Origin: Nectonema munidae
Taxonomy: Eukaryota > Nematomorpha > Nectonematoida > Nectonematidae
Reading direction: 5' to 3'
Length of the DNA: 64,000 nucleotides
Assembly: GCA_030549495.1 (NCBI GenBank)
Contig: JAUIRK010000015.1
Coordinates: 122,150 to 186,149, forward strand
The notes under the pieces are model-generated. The model was not told the DNA's origin. It saw nothing but the letters and a program-made list of their open reading frames with translations, and did not search any database. The first letter of the stretch is position 1. Every line of letters starts with the position of its first letter. Positions 1 through 12,050 of this stretch are shown piece after piece. A program made the translations under genes and the position numbers.

Positions 1-162
1 GTATAGTTGTAATACTTTTTCAATCTCGAATACTTATTGTGAATGTAAATTCTTCCATTATGATCTGAAGCGTATTTGATCGATTAAATAGTTTAAAAAC
101 CTATTTATAATAATAGATTAAAAATAATGGTAAATAACCTATTTATAATAGATTAAAAACCA

Positions 163-713
163 ATGGACATTTGACCGAACAAAAATTTACCAACCGGACA
201 TTTCGCAGAATGGACAATTTTTTCCTGACTTCTGCAACCAATAAAATAATATTGTTCTAATGTTAAAACACTAAAACTCAATAAAATATAGTAAAATCAT
301 AATCAAATCATAACGATAAATAAATATATATATAAAATATTGTCATGTCATAGCACATTTGTCATGTAACTAACTTCTAATAGATAAAATAATTCATCAC
401 TTGTGTATAGAAGTTATGGATAATAAAAAAAACAAAAATTATGCTTCAGATTTGTAATCAGTCATGTGATATCAAAAACAGTTGGCAATGTAACTTGGAG
501 TAGATAAGTTATTCATGGCATAATTTGTGTATATAAATTAAAAATAAAGAAAACAAAATTACGCTGCCGATTTGTTTACAGCCAAAAGCTTGCAAAATTA
601 CTGAAAGTAAAGAAATGTTTACAAAAATTCTCAAATTGTTTGTACATTTTCGGTGAAATGTCCATTCGGGCTAATGTCGCACGACCAAATGTCCATTCGG
701 TTAAATGTCCGGT
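163..713. mobile_element. MULE-like non-autonomous element (MITE)
   Basis: Both edges carry repeated short modules of the type GGACATTTnACCGAA and, inverted, TTCGGTTAAATGTCC. These are the same subterminal modules seen at the ends of the MULE at 17699-30922. The interior has no coding sequence. Edges are approximate because no clear target-site duplication (TSD) was read. The left spacer 1-162 is plain AT-rich DNA. Assignment to MULE rests on module similarity only. Confidence 0.5.
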
Positions 714-2086
714 CCTGATATAAACCTGAAGTAGAAAATTATTTTATAAAATTTGTAAATTGATAAAAAATTTCACTAAATTTTTACTAATCACATTTTA
801 TATTATTAATTATTTGCAAATATTATTTATTAATGTATTCGAATTTAAAAAACAAATTATAAAAAAATAGAATTGAAATAAGACAAAATAGAATTGAAAA
901 ATAGACAAAAAAGAATGCAAAATTGTATAAATATTTATAACTTTCAAAACCTCAAAAGCTTGGACACCGAAGAGAACCCCTCATAATGTTTTCATTATCT
1001 TCCAAAACCTCAAAAAATAAAGATATTTTTTATAATAATATAAATTATATTATTTTTTTAATTTACTGTGCTTTTAATTTGATACTTTTCTATAATTGCT
1101 CCGTGTTTGCTGTGAAGTAATAAAAATGAGAAGATAAGTGGATAAAGTTTTTTCTTTTTTAAAGGGGATATTAAGGTCTTCTTTGTTTTCACAAAATGGC
1201 TGGAGTCAAGAAGATTAAAAAGTTTCAGTTTTTGTAAATATATTTTAAAAATTGACATTATCTTACCCTAATCATAAGCCTAAAAAATCGATACAATCCT
1301 ATACGGTGAATCACACTCCATACGGTTTTTGATTAAAAACCATTTTTTACGCCATGAAGATTTTTTTTCTCTGTTATTAAAATATGATAAAGTTACTAAA
1401 CTATCCTTTTATGTTCTGAATAGTATTTCTTAGTTATATTAAAGTATATAAGAAAAAATAAACATAAAACATAAAAAAAAGGGTTAATAAATTGAATAAA
1501 ATTTCTTTCAGAAATTGAAGAGAAGTGAAAAAAATTTCGATTTGAAACTTAACCGACGCTTATAAAAGGTAAAATTATTCAATTTTGGATTACGAATGAT
1601 TTTTCACAAGGTGAAGTTTAAAAATACTTTTGTTTTATTAAAACATAACTAACATGATCAAAATTGACTTCCACTGACAAATGTAAAAGTATTCTCGTAT
1701 TTTTTAAATATAATTTTTTGTTAACTTAAAGTTCAAGAGAGTAAATAATTATAACAAAATATAATACAATTTTCTTATATAAAATTAAAGATAAAACAAG
1801 AAATGTTAAATTAACACTAACGGACCCTTTAAGTATGAAAGTAGACAATTTTTGAATATAGACAAATTTTTCCCACTTGGAGTCTAAAAGCACTGTTCTT
1901 TTTACTAAAATTTGGCATCTTATTTTAAAAACGTTAATAACTTTACTTAAGTGACAAGAGAATATATTGACCCTTAATGACCCAAGGTATTTTATATTCC
2001 TTAAATAGTCTTTTTGTAAATTTGAGGTATAGGAAAACTTTTTTAAACTATTGATATTTGAATTTTACTTTGAAACAAAAAAGTGG
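714..2086. other. AT-rich spacer, nothing recognised
   Basis: This is A/T-rich sequence with stops in all frames. A short minus-strand open frame at 1058-1258 is low-complexity (K/L/F-rich), has no recognisable motif and is treated as chance. Confidence 0.5.
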
Positions 2087-2509
2087 GTTGACCCAGTGCC
2101 TGTGCTAAGCAAAAATTTTAGGGTGGGGGGGCGCTAATTTTTGAACTATCAGATTAATCTGCTTCAAGGCGAAAAGAAAACATATGATGTATTTGTGAAG
2201 CCATATCTACAGATTACATTATTATACTTATCTATACAGATTACATTATTATACTTATCTATACAGATTACATTATTATACTTATCTATACAGATTACAT
2301 TTTCATGAAAGAAATTATTATGAATGGGAGCGGTGTACAAGATTGTGAGTGTTTTCTCGGGTATCTTTGTTTCTTTGTTGTGAGGTTAGAATTGAAACGA
2401 TGTTTGACATATTTTTTTAGGGTAATGAAAATTTTTTTAGGGGAACTTGAAAATTAGCTAGGGGGAGCTTGTGCCAATTGAATAGATAGCGCGGGCTCTG
2501 TGTTGACCC
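2087..2509. mobile_element. hAT-type MITE with 8-bp TSD
   Basis: A perfect 8-bp duplication, GTTGACCC, flanks the element (2087-2094 and 2502-2509). The ends are an imperfect inverted repeat: AGTGCCTGTGCTA on the left and, read inward from the right, ACAGAGCCCGCGCTA. The body is 407 bp and non-coding. It includes a 27-bp tandem repeat at 2209-2302. The 8-bp TSD with short inverted ends is the hAT superfamily signature. Confidence 0.8.
2209..2302. repeat. 27-bp tandem repeat, about 3.4 copies
   Basis: The unit begins ACAGATTACATTATTATACT and ends TATCTAT. Three essentially identical copies are followed by a partial fourth. It lies inside the hAT MITE at 2095-2501, so it may have expanded after insertion. 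Confidence 0.9.
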
Positions 2510-3300
2510 TACAAATAAATCAATATCAAATAATTGAGTAAATTTTTTCAAAGTAAACTGAATATCAAAAAAACTTTCTTAAATTTGAAATAATGAGTAT
2601 AGAATAATAAAAATTGAGGCTTGAAAGCAAAACAATATTTTAAACAACCCAATATAAACTCTTGAAAAAATCTTGGGTCACTTAATTTTAACTTGGAATG
2701 TAGCGTAATATTTTATGTGTGCTTAGAAAACCTTCCTAACTAGTTTCATGCCAAAAAAAGATGGCTTTATTTCTAAAAACAAATCAAAACACGTTTTCCT
2801 TCATACTTGTACCCTTTTCAACCAAATTTTGAATTGAAAGTATAGAGAGAACATATCGATTTTGGCACATTGCATCAAAATTTTATAAATTTTTATAAAA
2901 TAAAAACATCCCAATAACCATATCTATTTACTGAAATATAATTTATATAATTTTAGTCTAATTATAAAGTTTTGTACACTGAAAATAAAAATTAGTTGAT
3001 TGAACCAATGATGTGTTAGTTATCATAAAATGATCTTAGTTGAAAAAATAAATTAGTTGAATAAACTAATTTAAAAATTAATTAAAAATTTATTTAAAAA
3101 AAGTTATTAAAATTTAAAACTAAAACTTACAAAAAAAATAACTAAGTAAAAAGATCAAAATGATCAAATTATCTATTTTAATAAAACTAGTGTTAATCTT
3201 CAAAATAAATTTAGTTAACCTCTTTATTTATGGCATAAAATCTGAAGTAAAAATTCTTTTTTTTCTTTCACGATTATAATTTGAATTTATATATAGGGAG
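2510..3300. other. AT-rich spacer, nothing recognised
   Basis: This is low-complexity A/T sequence without an open frame of note, ends of known elements or RNA-gene features. Confidence 0.45.
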
Positions 3301-3304
3301 AAAG

Positions 3305-3470
3305 GGAAAGAATGCAACAAAGCAATCGTTTGCGTCAAAACAACCGTCAGACGAAAAACTTCTTTGACTAAATGTCCATTCTACGAATCCTTCGGCGATG
3401 ATATGTCTGTTTGGGGAAATGTCTGGCGACGAAGTGTCAGGTGATTTGCAAAATGGAATAAAGAAAAATC
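3305..3470. mobile_element. Solitary MULE-like terminal fragment
   Basis: A cluster of modules (CTAAATGTCCATTCTACGA, GAAATGTCTGGCGACGAAG) matches the ACATTT/AAATGTCC motif style of the elements at 163-713 and at both ends of 17699-30922. No partner end or TSD is visible, so it is probably a deleted remnant. Confidence 0.4.
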
Positions 3471-5046
3471 GCGTTTTCTTCAGGGAAACTAAAACAACAC
3501 TCAAATCAGGCACACAAGTTAAAGCTAAACATTAAGTTAAGTAAGTGAAGTATTAAACATATTTTAAATAAATTATTAAATAAAACCTTTGTCTGCTTTC
3601 TAAAAATAAATTTGGTTACTTTGAAAAACTTTTTTTGTTTTTTTCAAATTAAAATGTTTTTGGTAAGCTTTTTAAATAGAGAGGTTAACCTTTTATTTAG
3701 CCTAAATGAGATAAGATACATTAACAAATGAAAAACACATTGGCATAGGTGACAAGAAAATGTAAAATTAAATATTTGTTATTGAATATAGTAAGATATG
3801 TTTATGCGAAATTAACAATAACATATTGCACATAAAATCAGTATTATCAAAATTTATATACAATATCTATATGAAATATTTTTGCAAGCTGTTAAAATAA
3901 TTGGAATCAAATCTATATATATGAAGGATTAATTATGATTTATAATTTTTTAAATGTGGTATAGCTAGTAATATAAAAAGTAGTGCACTGACATAATTAT
4001 TGCGACGCATATATTAACACATATGATTATACTTCACATATTTCTTTAAAACTGTGCTATAAAATAGATTATATTTACACCAATAAGTAAAATCATAACA
4101 AAACAACGTCAAATAGAACGGAACAAACAAAAGCATAACATACATGCATCACCTTTTAATCGTCTTAAACGTCAAGGCGTCATTAAAACTCTGGAATATC
4201 TTGCAAGTCCTCTTGACGTGAAATATGCAGTGTGTGGCTAAAAGGATTGTTTGCTTGTCCAGGTGAATGCATTAATATTATTTTCATGGATATATTAAAA
4301 GATAAATAACAATTAGAATGTCGTAAAGTGTGGGAAAGCTTTTTATCTGAACAATTTTTGGCCCCTATAGTTTCACCATGCTTTGAGATAACAAAAAGGG
4401 GGAGGGAAGCTTTCAAAAAATGAATATCAAAGGAGAAAATATAGGCAATAGAGGTTTTCTCGCGAAGTGTGATACAAGTGTTCCATAACATAAAACCGTA
4501 TTCTTTAAGTTATATAAAAACTCATTGAAGAAGATAGGCAGACAATTATTATCCAAAAATCTGGGACTTAGCTGATTCAGGCATTGGTTTTCTTTTTGCA
4601 TAACTTAAAGCAAACGCCTTTTATTTCATAAGTCATTGGTGACCGATGGTTCATAAAATTTTTAAGCCAAGTCTCTTAAAAATCGATTCGCTGTTAAGAA
4701 CACTGCGTTGCTCTACCTTTTTCGAAATATGAACAAAAAATTGACACAGACTCTTCATGGAGCACTAAAATTTCTAAATAATAATTTGCCTAACACTTTT
4801 ATATAAAAATGGCTTTCTTGGAGTTTAAAGAAAACTCGTTGAAAAAGATAAGCAGACTATTCGTTTTCAAAATTTGGGCCTTCAACTGTTAAAAAGAGAT
4901 CTAATTTTGTGAATACAGATTTTAACCTAAATTTATGTTTATAGTTGGAAGTTACAAGTAAAAAAACTGTATTTAGTGCAAAAAAGATTACCAAATATAT
5001 TTTGGTTATTATAATTTCTTGTTTGTATAAAAACATGTTTAAAATT
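3471..5046. other. Spacer without recognised gene
   Basis: This stretch is AT-rich. Two overlapping minus-strand open frames at 4183-4601 (102 and 62 codons) show no motif that I recognise and no codon or compositional signal separating them from chance. The degenerate similarity between about 4490-4570 and 4800-4870 (ACTCATTGAAGAAGATAGGC versus ACTCGTTGAAAAAGATAAGC) suggests an old dispersed or tandem repeat. Confidence 0.4.
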
Positions 5047-5399
5047 CTCTATTTCTGTGGTTCTCAACCGCGGCCCGAGGGCCGAAAGCAGTCCTCAACC
5101 TCTTGTTTTGCGGCACACATAGCAAAGTTGCAGGACAAATAGGCCAAGAATATCGTGTTAAACAGTCGATATTTCGCAAATTTATTAATTTATTATTTGA
5201 GAATAATATGATTTATTAATTTTATGATATAGATATGTAGCAATTTGAATCAGTTTAACTAACTAGAAAATTATTTCAGAGTTATTTAAAAGAACTTTTT
5301 ATAAAAACCGATTTTATGATTTTAATGCGATCCTCTAGTAGAATGTTGGTCCTTAAATTGGCCTTTTGTTAAAAAAGATTGAGAACGATTGCTCTATTT
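5047..5399. mobile_element. hAT-type MITE with 8-bp TSD
   Basis: A perfect 8-bp TSD, CTCTATTT, lies at 5047-5054 and 5392-5399. The left end CTGTGGTTCTCAACCGCGGC pairs with the right end, which read inward is CAATCGTTCTCAATC. The GGTTCTCAACC-style terminus is typical of widespread hAT MITEs in animals. The body (5055-5391, 337 bp) is non-coding, so the 65-codon open frame across its left end is a by-product. Confidence 0.85.
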
Positions 5400-6000
5400 T
5401 TATAAAAACAGAAAATTCTACGTCAAGTTTACCTTATAAACTTTATGCTCAACGACTTCTTTATCCCGATGTCTGCTAGTTAATTTAAACTCATAGTGGT
5501 TAATATCTTGGTAGCGATAAAGCAATTTTTTGGGAAATTTTGAGTCCATCGATGTAATACCTAAGATACAAAAATAGTTCGTTAATAAAAAGGAAAAAAT
5601 CAAACGCAATTTTATTACATCATAATTACAAGTACCATGCCATGAAAATAAGGTTGAAAAATGTTTTTTTGAAAAGAAATCATATAATTATATACAAGAC
5701 AAGACATATCGTAGTTTAAAATGATTTAAAAAAAGGCATTCAGGGTCCATGGATGCGTTTCAAGAGATCCGTGAGGGTCAGATTAAAAAAACCAATTTTT
5801 TTTATTTAATATTATAAATATATTTTCATATGCATTAATTTTGATTAAATTATTCTTTAAATATTCAAAAACATTTAATATAGATGATTAAAACTTTGAA
5901 TATTTTTTTACATTTACAAATATTAATTGCATGCAAGGTTGTTTTTATGACTTTAATGTGAAAATTTCATTGAAGGGGGTCCATAGCTTTCCCCACCTTC

Positions 6001-6138
6001 TTAACCCATTTACGACCAATGTTCCTATTTTGGAACATAAGTAATTTCATCTTCGTCTGCTTTTTTCAATGACTTTGAATATAAATAGTCTGCATTTTTT
6101 TAGTTATCGTCTGCTTTGCTTGATCTTAAATGGGTTAA
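6001..6138. mobile_element. TTAA-flanked MITE, subfamily B
   Basis: The flanking tetranucleotide TTAA is duplicated at 6001-6004 and 6135-6138. The element (6005-6134, 130 bp) starts CCCATTTACGACCAATGTTC and ends in the inverted form, CTTAAATGGG. It carries an internal palindrome, TGTTCCTATTTTGGAACA, and repeated GTCTGC(T/A)TTT modules. A second copy in the opposite orientation sits at about 37076-37210. TTAA target duplication suggests piggyBac-type mobilisation. Confidence 0.8.
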
Positions 6139-6487
6139 AGTTCTTCCCTGGTTCAAAAGTATCTATATATGCAAATTTATTATAATTTGCTAACGGTTTT
6201 GCGAGTTGAATTAAATAGTTGCGAGGAATTAGTCAGCACTGGTTAATAATGAGTTAATTTTCACGAATTACCCTCACTAGCAGCTACAGAGAAGGAGATA
6301 GGAAAGAAACGGAATATAAAAAGGCATTTTAGCATTTATAGTCGCGTTTAGTGCGCACAAATCAGGACGCCTTGGTGCGTCAAAACCGTGATACTCATCT
6401 TTCCTTTAATAAATAAGTAAAAAAAAGTTATATTAGTAATGCTAATTTTTTCCTTGTTTTTTTAAGCTTTTAAATTTTCCCTTTTCA

Positions 6488-6626
6488 TTAACCCGTTAAC
6501 GACCAGAATAATCAGACGATATCTAATGTAAAGCAGAAGATTTGTATTAAAGAGCTTTAATAAACGCAGACGATATTATTTTTGTAAAGTCGACTATAGT
6601 CGACATGGGCGTTAACGGGTTATTAA
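6488..6626. mobile_element. TTAA-flanked MITE, subfamily A
   Basis: The element starts TTAA/CCCGTTAACGACCAGAATA and ends GGGCGTTAACGGG/TTAT(TAA), so the right duplicate appears mutated by one base. Internal modules (CAGACGATATCTAATGTAAA, and a GTCGACTATAGTCGAC palindrome near 6590-6605) are shared with the elements at 42329-42448 and 46908-46972 and with the two ends of the larger 45523-47682 element. It is therefore probably an internally deleted derivative of that element. Confidence 0.75.
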
Positions 6627-7194
6627 GGAGTTAAATATCATTGTAAATAGTTTCACTGGTTCAAGCTCATCTCTCCTTATATCGCCAATTGTATTGGTGA
6701 TATATCATTTGATAAGTAATGTTAAAGTTTATTTTTAACCATAAATCACATCTTATACTTGATGGTTAATAGAGTGTGATTGTTTTTATTACAATTGAAT
6801 ATAAAAGTTGGCATGATAACGGGTAGTATATGTTGAGTCTATATAAACGAGCAATGAAGTTTTCTTCGTATTCTAACGTCAATAATAAAGCAAGGATAAC
6901 GTTTAGTAGAATATATAATGGTTTTCTAAGGCATTGAAATCGGATATAAGTAATGAATTTTATCGCAGCCGGGTTCGAAGCTTTACAGTTTTAAATCCTA
7001 AAGCTGGAGCTAAAAAATTTAGTCACAATTCAACATCCCCATTCAAAAATAAATTGAATCTTATTTTTCTACTGCACTCATCGTTATCAAAGAGTGAAGG
7101 TTTTTTTGTGAAAATTTGAGCGAGAATTACAAATTTGTAATACTATGTCTCAACTTCACATAAAATTTTCATTTAATATAAAAACTCTAACTTT

Positions 7195-7290
7195 TCAACT
7201 TCGATAAATGGAAAAAACAGACTTCAAAGAGGAATAGTAAATTTGAGTAGAAATTTTTGAAGAAGAGATGCAAAATTTTAGTTGAAAAAT
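7195..7290 (+). repeat. Inverted repeat arm, partner at 10628-10720
   Basis: The segment AAAGAGGAATAGTA...AAATTTTAGTTG here recurs on the opposite strand at about 10628-10720, with roughly 80% identity over 60 bp by eye. The two arms bracket the LINE remains and a hAT MITE. They may be degraded ends of a larger element or two inverted copies of one repeat. Confidence 0.5.
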
Positions 7291-7499
7291 ATAGGCAAAT
7301 TATTTTACACAATTATCTATCAATTTTATGCCAACGTTGTCTTTCTATTTCACTTTCAATCATCTACTTTCAAAGTCTCTGCTTGATCATTTTTTTACCT
7401 ATCAATTTTAATTTTATTTCCTTCTTTCGTCTCAACAAAATATTTCTTAGACCTCCATCAAAGCCTTGTCTTTAAAAATTATTCAAAACCATTCTTTGG

Positions 7500-9945
7500 T
7501 GCGTAGGTTTGATAAGAAATATTTTCGTAAAGTTATATCCACCCAAAATTGAGTTGAATTGGAAGGCCAGTCCTTTCCAAATGATCATGAGGCTTATTTT
7601 CACAAATTTTTTAATATTGTATCAGATGCTATTGGAAGAGTCCCAACTTTCAAAAATAAGAATTTAATGAGTAAAATCAGAATAAAATTGAAGCCTTAGA
7701 TGTCTTCGGATTTGTTACTTCAAATCAGAGCAGTGATAAACTTCGTAAAAATTTAAAATAAAGAGGAATTATTTTTTGAATGAGTTAACTTTTTTTGAAA
7801 AATTAATATGGAAAAAAATTAATTAGTTTTTAGGTGGTAGAAATCAAGTTAAATTGTTTTAGTTTGAAAATGGTTTCCAAATGTGTAACGCATTGAATGT
7901 GGTATATGTTTTTAATGAGTACTTTACTTCTCCATACTTATCCAAAAGTGAATAATATATAAACGAGTATCTTGTTTCCTCTTATAAGGGGACATACTCA
8001 ATACTATATAAGCATTCTCAAAAGTAGTGTTGCTACCCATTCCTATGGAATATCTATACACCATCTTAAACTTATAAAAACTTTAATTTTCAAGGTACTG
8101 AATGTGGACTTGAGCATATGTGTCTAAGCCTCATATTTCCCAAAAATTTAAAGAAAAACAAAGTGGTTCCAGTTTTTAAGAAAAGTAATCGGTTGCAAGT
8201 AACAATATATCGACCAGTTTCCATAATTTGCTCAGTTTCAAAAATTTAGGGAAAAAATTCAACATTCTCAGATTGTTCATTATCTAGATTCTAAATGTTT
8301 TTACATGATTTACAATTTAGATTCAGGAAATTCTTGTGCTTTGTGTCACTCTTTGTATATGGGAAAAATCATTAATTATCTTGAAAATAAAAAGATGTTG
8401 TATCTGTTTTCCTCGATTTGACTCGTGCTTTTGACTCTGTATCTCAGTTTCATACTTAGAAAACTAAATTATTGTGGTTTTAGCTCAGATGCAGGGACAT
8501 TTTTCTTTCGCTATCTGAAATAGTATCTATCCAAGACTCCAAATCTTATGATCTGAGGTATGTTCTGATGTACCTCAACGTTCAGTATTCGGCCCATTAT
8601 TATTTTCTATATTCATAAATCTAATACAAAGATTTACATGCTTCTGTTTGTAGATGATATTTCCACCATTATTCCATTTGATCGAAGTATTGATGCTAAA
8701 TCAGCACAATTGATCCAAATCTTGAATGGTTTTCAAAAATGATCTATTTTTTGTTGCAGGTGTTTCTTATAAATTTTATTCCCATCACATAAACTCGTCA
8801 CCCTCCTCCTCCAGTTGGTAGCTGAAGATCAAAACTTTAGAGATATTATTGGATATCCAAAATAAATTATTTTAATAAAGGCATTATACTTCTGAATACA
8901 CTTTTTAAAATTTCCACGGCTTCTTCAATGATTCACCCTTTTATTTTTTTTAATCTATTTTTAAATGAAAGCAAAACAAAGGAAATGTATTTCACAACTT
9001 TCAAGCGTCATTTTAAAATATTTCATCATCATCTAGATGTAGAGGGTGTTGGTCATTTTAATTTAGGGGTCTTATTATCAATAATAAGACATACTGGAAA
9101 GATCATGTGTACTATTTGACTGGTAGAATGCATGGTTTCCTATCTATTTTGAAGAAATCAACGAATATTTTACCAGTACAAGTGAACATGGTCCTGTACA
9201 AAGCTATGATGCTGCACACCTTACGTATCTTATTCTAAAGCGAGGACATCCAAACAAAAAAAAGTTCTTTTCTATACAACAAATAGCTTTACGTTTAATC
9301 TTCAACAAACATAAGTTTCATCATACGAATCCTTTCTTTGATAAAATACTTTTCAAATTACCTGAAATTTATCAAAAATGTGTTTGGTTTTTGCTCTACA
9401 GCTTTTTTAATTCAATATGCTTTATATTTAACTTTAACGTCGAAATGTTCTGATAGCTATATCCTTCAAAGTCTCCCTACCGTTTCAAAACTCCTTCTTT
9501 CAAGTTACACATATACAGACAAACAGTTTATTACAAGTCCTATCATATCTAGAATAATATGTTTTTAAATTCACCATTTTACACCTTTCCTTTGTTGAGA
9601 TTCAAAAGAGAAATTAAACTAAATCAAAATATAAAGTGTTCTATTCCTAAGTGTTTTTCGTGTCAAAAATATTTATTAAATTGAGTGAACCAATAATAAT
9701 CTTTCCTTTTGTTTTCTATCCTAAAGATATTAATTTTGAAAAACATATATATTTGTCTTTCTTAGGTTTCTTTCTTATTGGATGATACCAAGGACTAATT
9801 AACGGCCCTGTATCCGATATTCAAAACACACTATTTATTCTTTTCACCATACATCAATGATATATTATAGTTGTTCTGCCGTATGTATATATCTTGCCCT
9901 GTTCTGTTATTGTAAATAAATTTCTTGTTCTTCTTCATCTTCTTA
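7500..9945 (+). mobile_element. Degraded non-LTR retrotransposon (LINE) ORF2
   Basis: Reverse-transcriptase remains can be followed in changing frames. A pre-RT block lies near 7560-7640. A block reading SDVPQRSVFGPLLFSIFIN lies near 8560-8630, equivalent to the GVPQGSxLGPLLF motif. LLFVDDIS near 8640-8665 is equivalent to the YADD active site (here FVDD). Downstream, 9180-9560 looks like the Jockey/CR1 thumb region (YKAMMLHTLRI). The 3' end carries AATAAATTTCTTGTTCTTCT, a (TTC)-rich tail also present on the LINE at 30401-30420, so both probably belong to one family. Frames are broken many times, and the element is 5'-truncated and inactive. Confidence 0.7.
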
Positions 9946-10215
9946 TATTTAATAATATTTTGGTTATTTCATTTTTTCAGACAAAAAATTACAATTTATT
10001 GCATTTCACACAATCAAATGCCTTTCACACATTCATTACTTTCAGAGCAAAATTTTTTTGAAATTTTTAAAACATTTACTAAAATTTTAAATTGAAAACC
10101 TAAAGAGTTTTTGCATTTTACAACTTACAGTAATTCAAAAATTTCCATTTTTATCGAAACATCGATATTTTTTTTTGTTAAAATTAAATATTTTCCTTAT
10201 TATACCAACAATGGA

Positions 10216-10535
10216 ATTTAAATATGGGGTTGCCAGATGTGCCAGTTTTGAACAATTGTCCCACTTTTTCCGTCGCTTAACAAAAAAATTTCCAGAGATT
10301 TAGTAGAATCCACGTTTTTTATTCACTAATCGATCATTCAAAAAAAGAGGTTTGGAAAAAGTTAGTTCTAAATATGGGTGTTTATCTCTTTTTAGTATAA
10401 AAACGAAATCTTTTACTTTAACAGTAATTTTCTGATTTATTATGTAAAAGCGCAAAATTTAGTTCTTGACCTTTTTCAATACCATTTTTGTCCTGGTTTG
10501 GTGATGTAAAAATCTGGTACTCCTAAATTTAAATA
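10216..10535. mobile_element. hAT-type MITE with 8-9 bp TSD
   Basis: ATTTAAATA occurs at 10216-10224 and 10527-10535. The left end TGGGGTTGCCAGATGTGCCA pairs with the right end, which read inward is TAGGAGTACCAGATTTTTAC. The (A/G)CCAGAT motif matches the ends of the hAT at 59832-62166 (TGACCAGATTTTAACATC), so this is probably a related, internally deleted copy of about 302 bp. Confidence 0.7.
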
Positions 10536-10627
10536 ATAGCTTTATTTCACTAATTGCTTCAAAGCTTACATCTTCAAGATCAAAAAATTATTTATTCAGT
10601 TTCAATTTGATAATTATTTCTGTAAAA

Positions 10628-10720
10628 TACTCCACATTTTACAACTAAAATTTACCATCTCTGCTCCAAAAATTAGAATGTCAAATTACTATTCCTCTTT
10701 AAAGTTAAAAAGCTCTAGTA
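10628..10720 (-). repeat. Inverted repeat arm, partner at 7195-7290
   Basis: This is the reverse complement of the arm at 7195-7290. See that entry for the comparison. Flanking sequence also shows weak inverted similarity (TTTTAGTTGTAAAATGTGGA against TTTTAGTTGAAAAATATAGG). Confidence 0.5.
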
Positions 10721-12050
10721 TTATTGATATTTGATTGAAGCTTCGGAAAAAAGGAGATGATGAATCGTAGAATTTTTCAAACCCAACTTCATTTAGTAAT
10801 ACAAATTATTTAACCACTAAGTTACTTTAATCACTTAGGTTAAAGTTTATACCTTAAGGTTCATTAGTAAGTTAATTAATTTGTGCAAGTGGGGCAGTTT
10901 GGGTGTATTTTTTAATTAACATTTTTTAAATATCGTTATTTTCTCATTTTAAAATTTTCAAGTCAATATTTTGTTAAAAATATTTTTTGATATTCCTTCT
11001 TCCTTGATTAGAATCTTTGAATATATAAAAAAGGTTTGAAAAAAATATATATATAAAAGAGCTTTGAATATATAAAAAAAAGTAATTTTAAAAGATTTTA
11101 GAAGTTTTGTTCTCAAAGCCTGACATTTAAAAGTTTAATACTTCTCAAAATTTCCTCTAAGGAATTTTCACAATTTAGTCTATGCTTCGAGGCCTAAAAA
11201 AACTTTAAGCAAAAATCGAAAATTATCTCATAAACTATTTAATATTTTAATGTAATTCTTGTTTTATGATAAAATATTTGTACAATTTACATTAAAAATT
11301 GGAAAATTATTATCAATTCATTTTTCAATAAAAAGAAACATATTTTCTTAAAGTATTTTCCATAAAGATCACATATATCACTAATATTTTTTAATGTAAA
11401 ATTTTCATTTTAAAAAGGTTCCTATATTTAGGGCAACTTTTTACTTTAAATGGTAAAAATTTAACAATTTTGGGTGAATTTTTAACTGCCCTAGTAATAA
11501 GTTTATTAGTTAGAAAATGAGCTTAGTTTCAAATCTCGAGTAAATCACGTTTGAATGTCACGGTTATCTTACGTTGTTTATATATTAAAAAATAATCAAA
11601 GGTTTTTTTTAAAAAAACTATTTTTAAGTAGGATCGCCAGATTTTTGAATCATCAAATGGCTTGGAAAAAGTCGGTAACAAATTTTTTATTTTTTACAAA
11701 AATAATAATTAATATAAAAATTAGTGTGAAAGTAAAAGACAAGTTTTTATAATAAAAAAAAAGATAATTAATCAATGATATTTAGAAATAAATTTGCATA
11801 AACACTTTTTCAAATGGCTTGGAATTCCGTTATTAAGACAAAATAAAATCCGCGCAATCCTTAAAAATGTGAAAATTTGTCAATACACCTTTTGTGGCAA
11901 ATATAAAATTTATAACATTGCGAAAATATTCATTATGACGTGCTCATTTTTGTAAAACCTTGCAAAGTGTGATAACTTTCTTATTTTCAGTACAAATTAA
12001 ATTTTTGGTCCGCATTCATGTTAAAAAAACTGTCATTCTACAACAAACTC
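10721..12050. other. AT-rich spacer, nothing certain
   Basis: This is low-complexity A/T DNA. A fragment at 11626-11650 (GGATCGCCAGATTTTTGAA) resembles the CCAGAT hAT terminus at 10225 and 59832 and may be a relic end. No partner was located. Confidence 0.35.

Noticed and set aside
2209-2302. CRISPR-like array
   Set aside because: The units are directly adjacent without spacers, and the DNA is animal, so it is a simple minisatellite.
4183-4601. Overlapping minus-strand open frames of 102 and 62 codons
   Set aside because: No motif, mutual overlap in different frames and no neighbours supporting a gene.
5745-5985. Possible hAT MITE (CAGGGTCCATGG ... GGGGTCCATAGC)
   Set aside because: The ends resemble hAT termini, but I could not find a matching target-site duplication or a good inverted pair.
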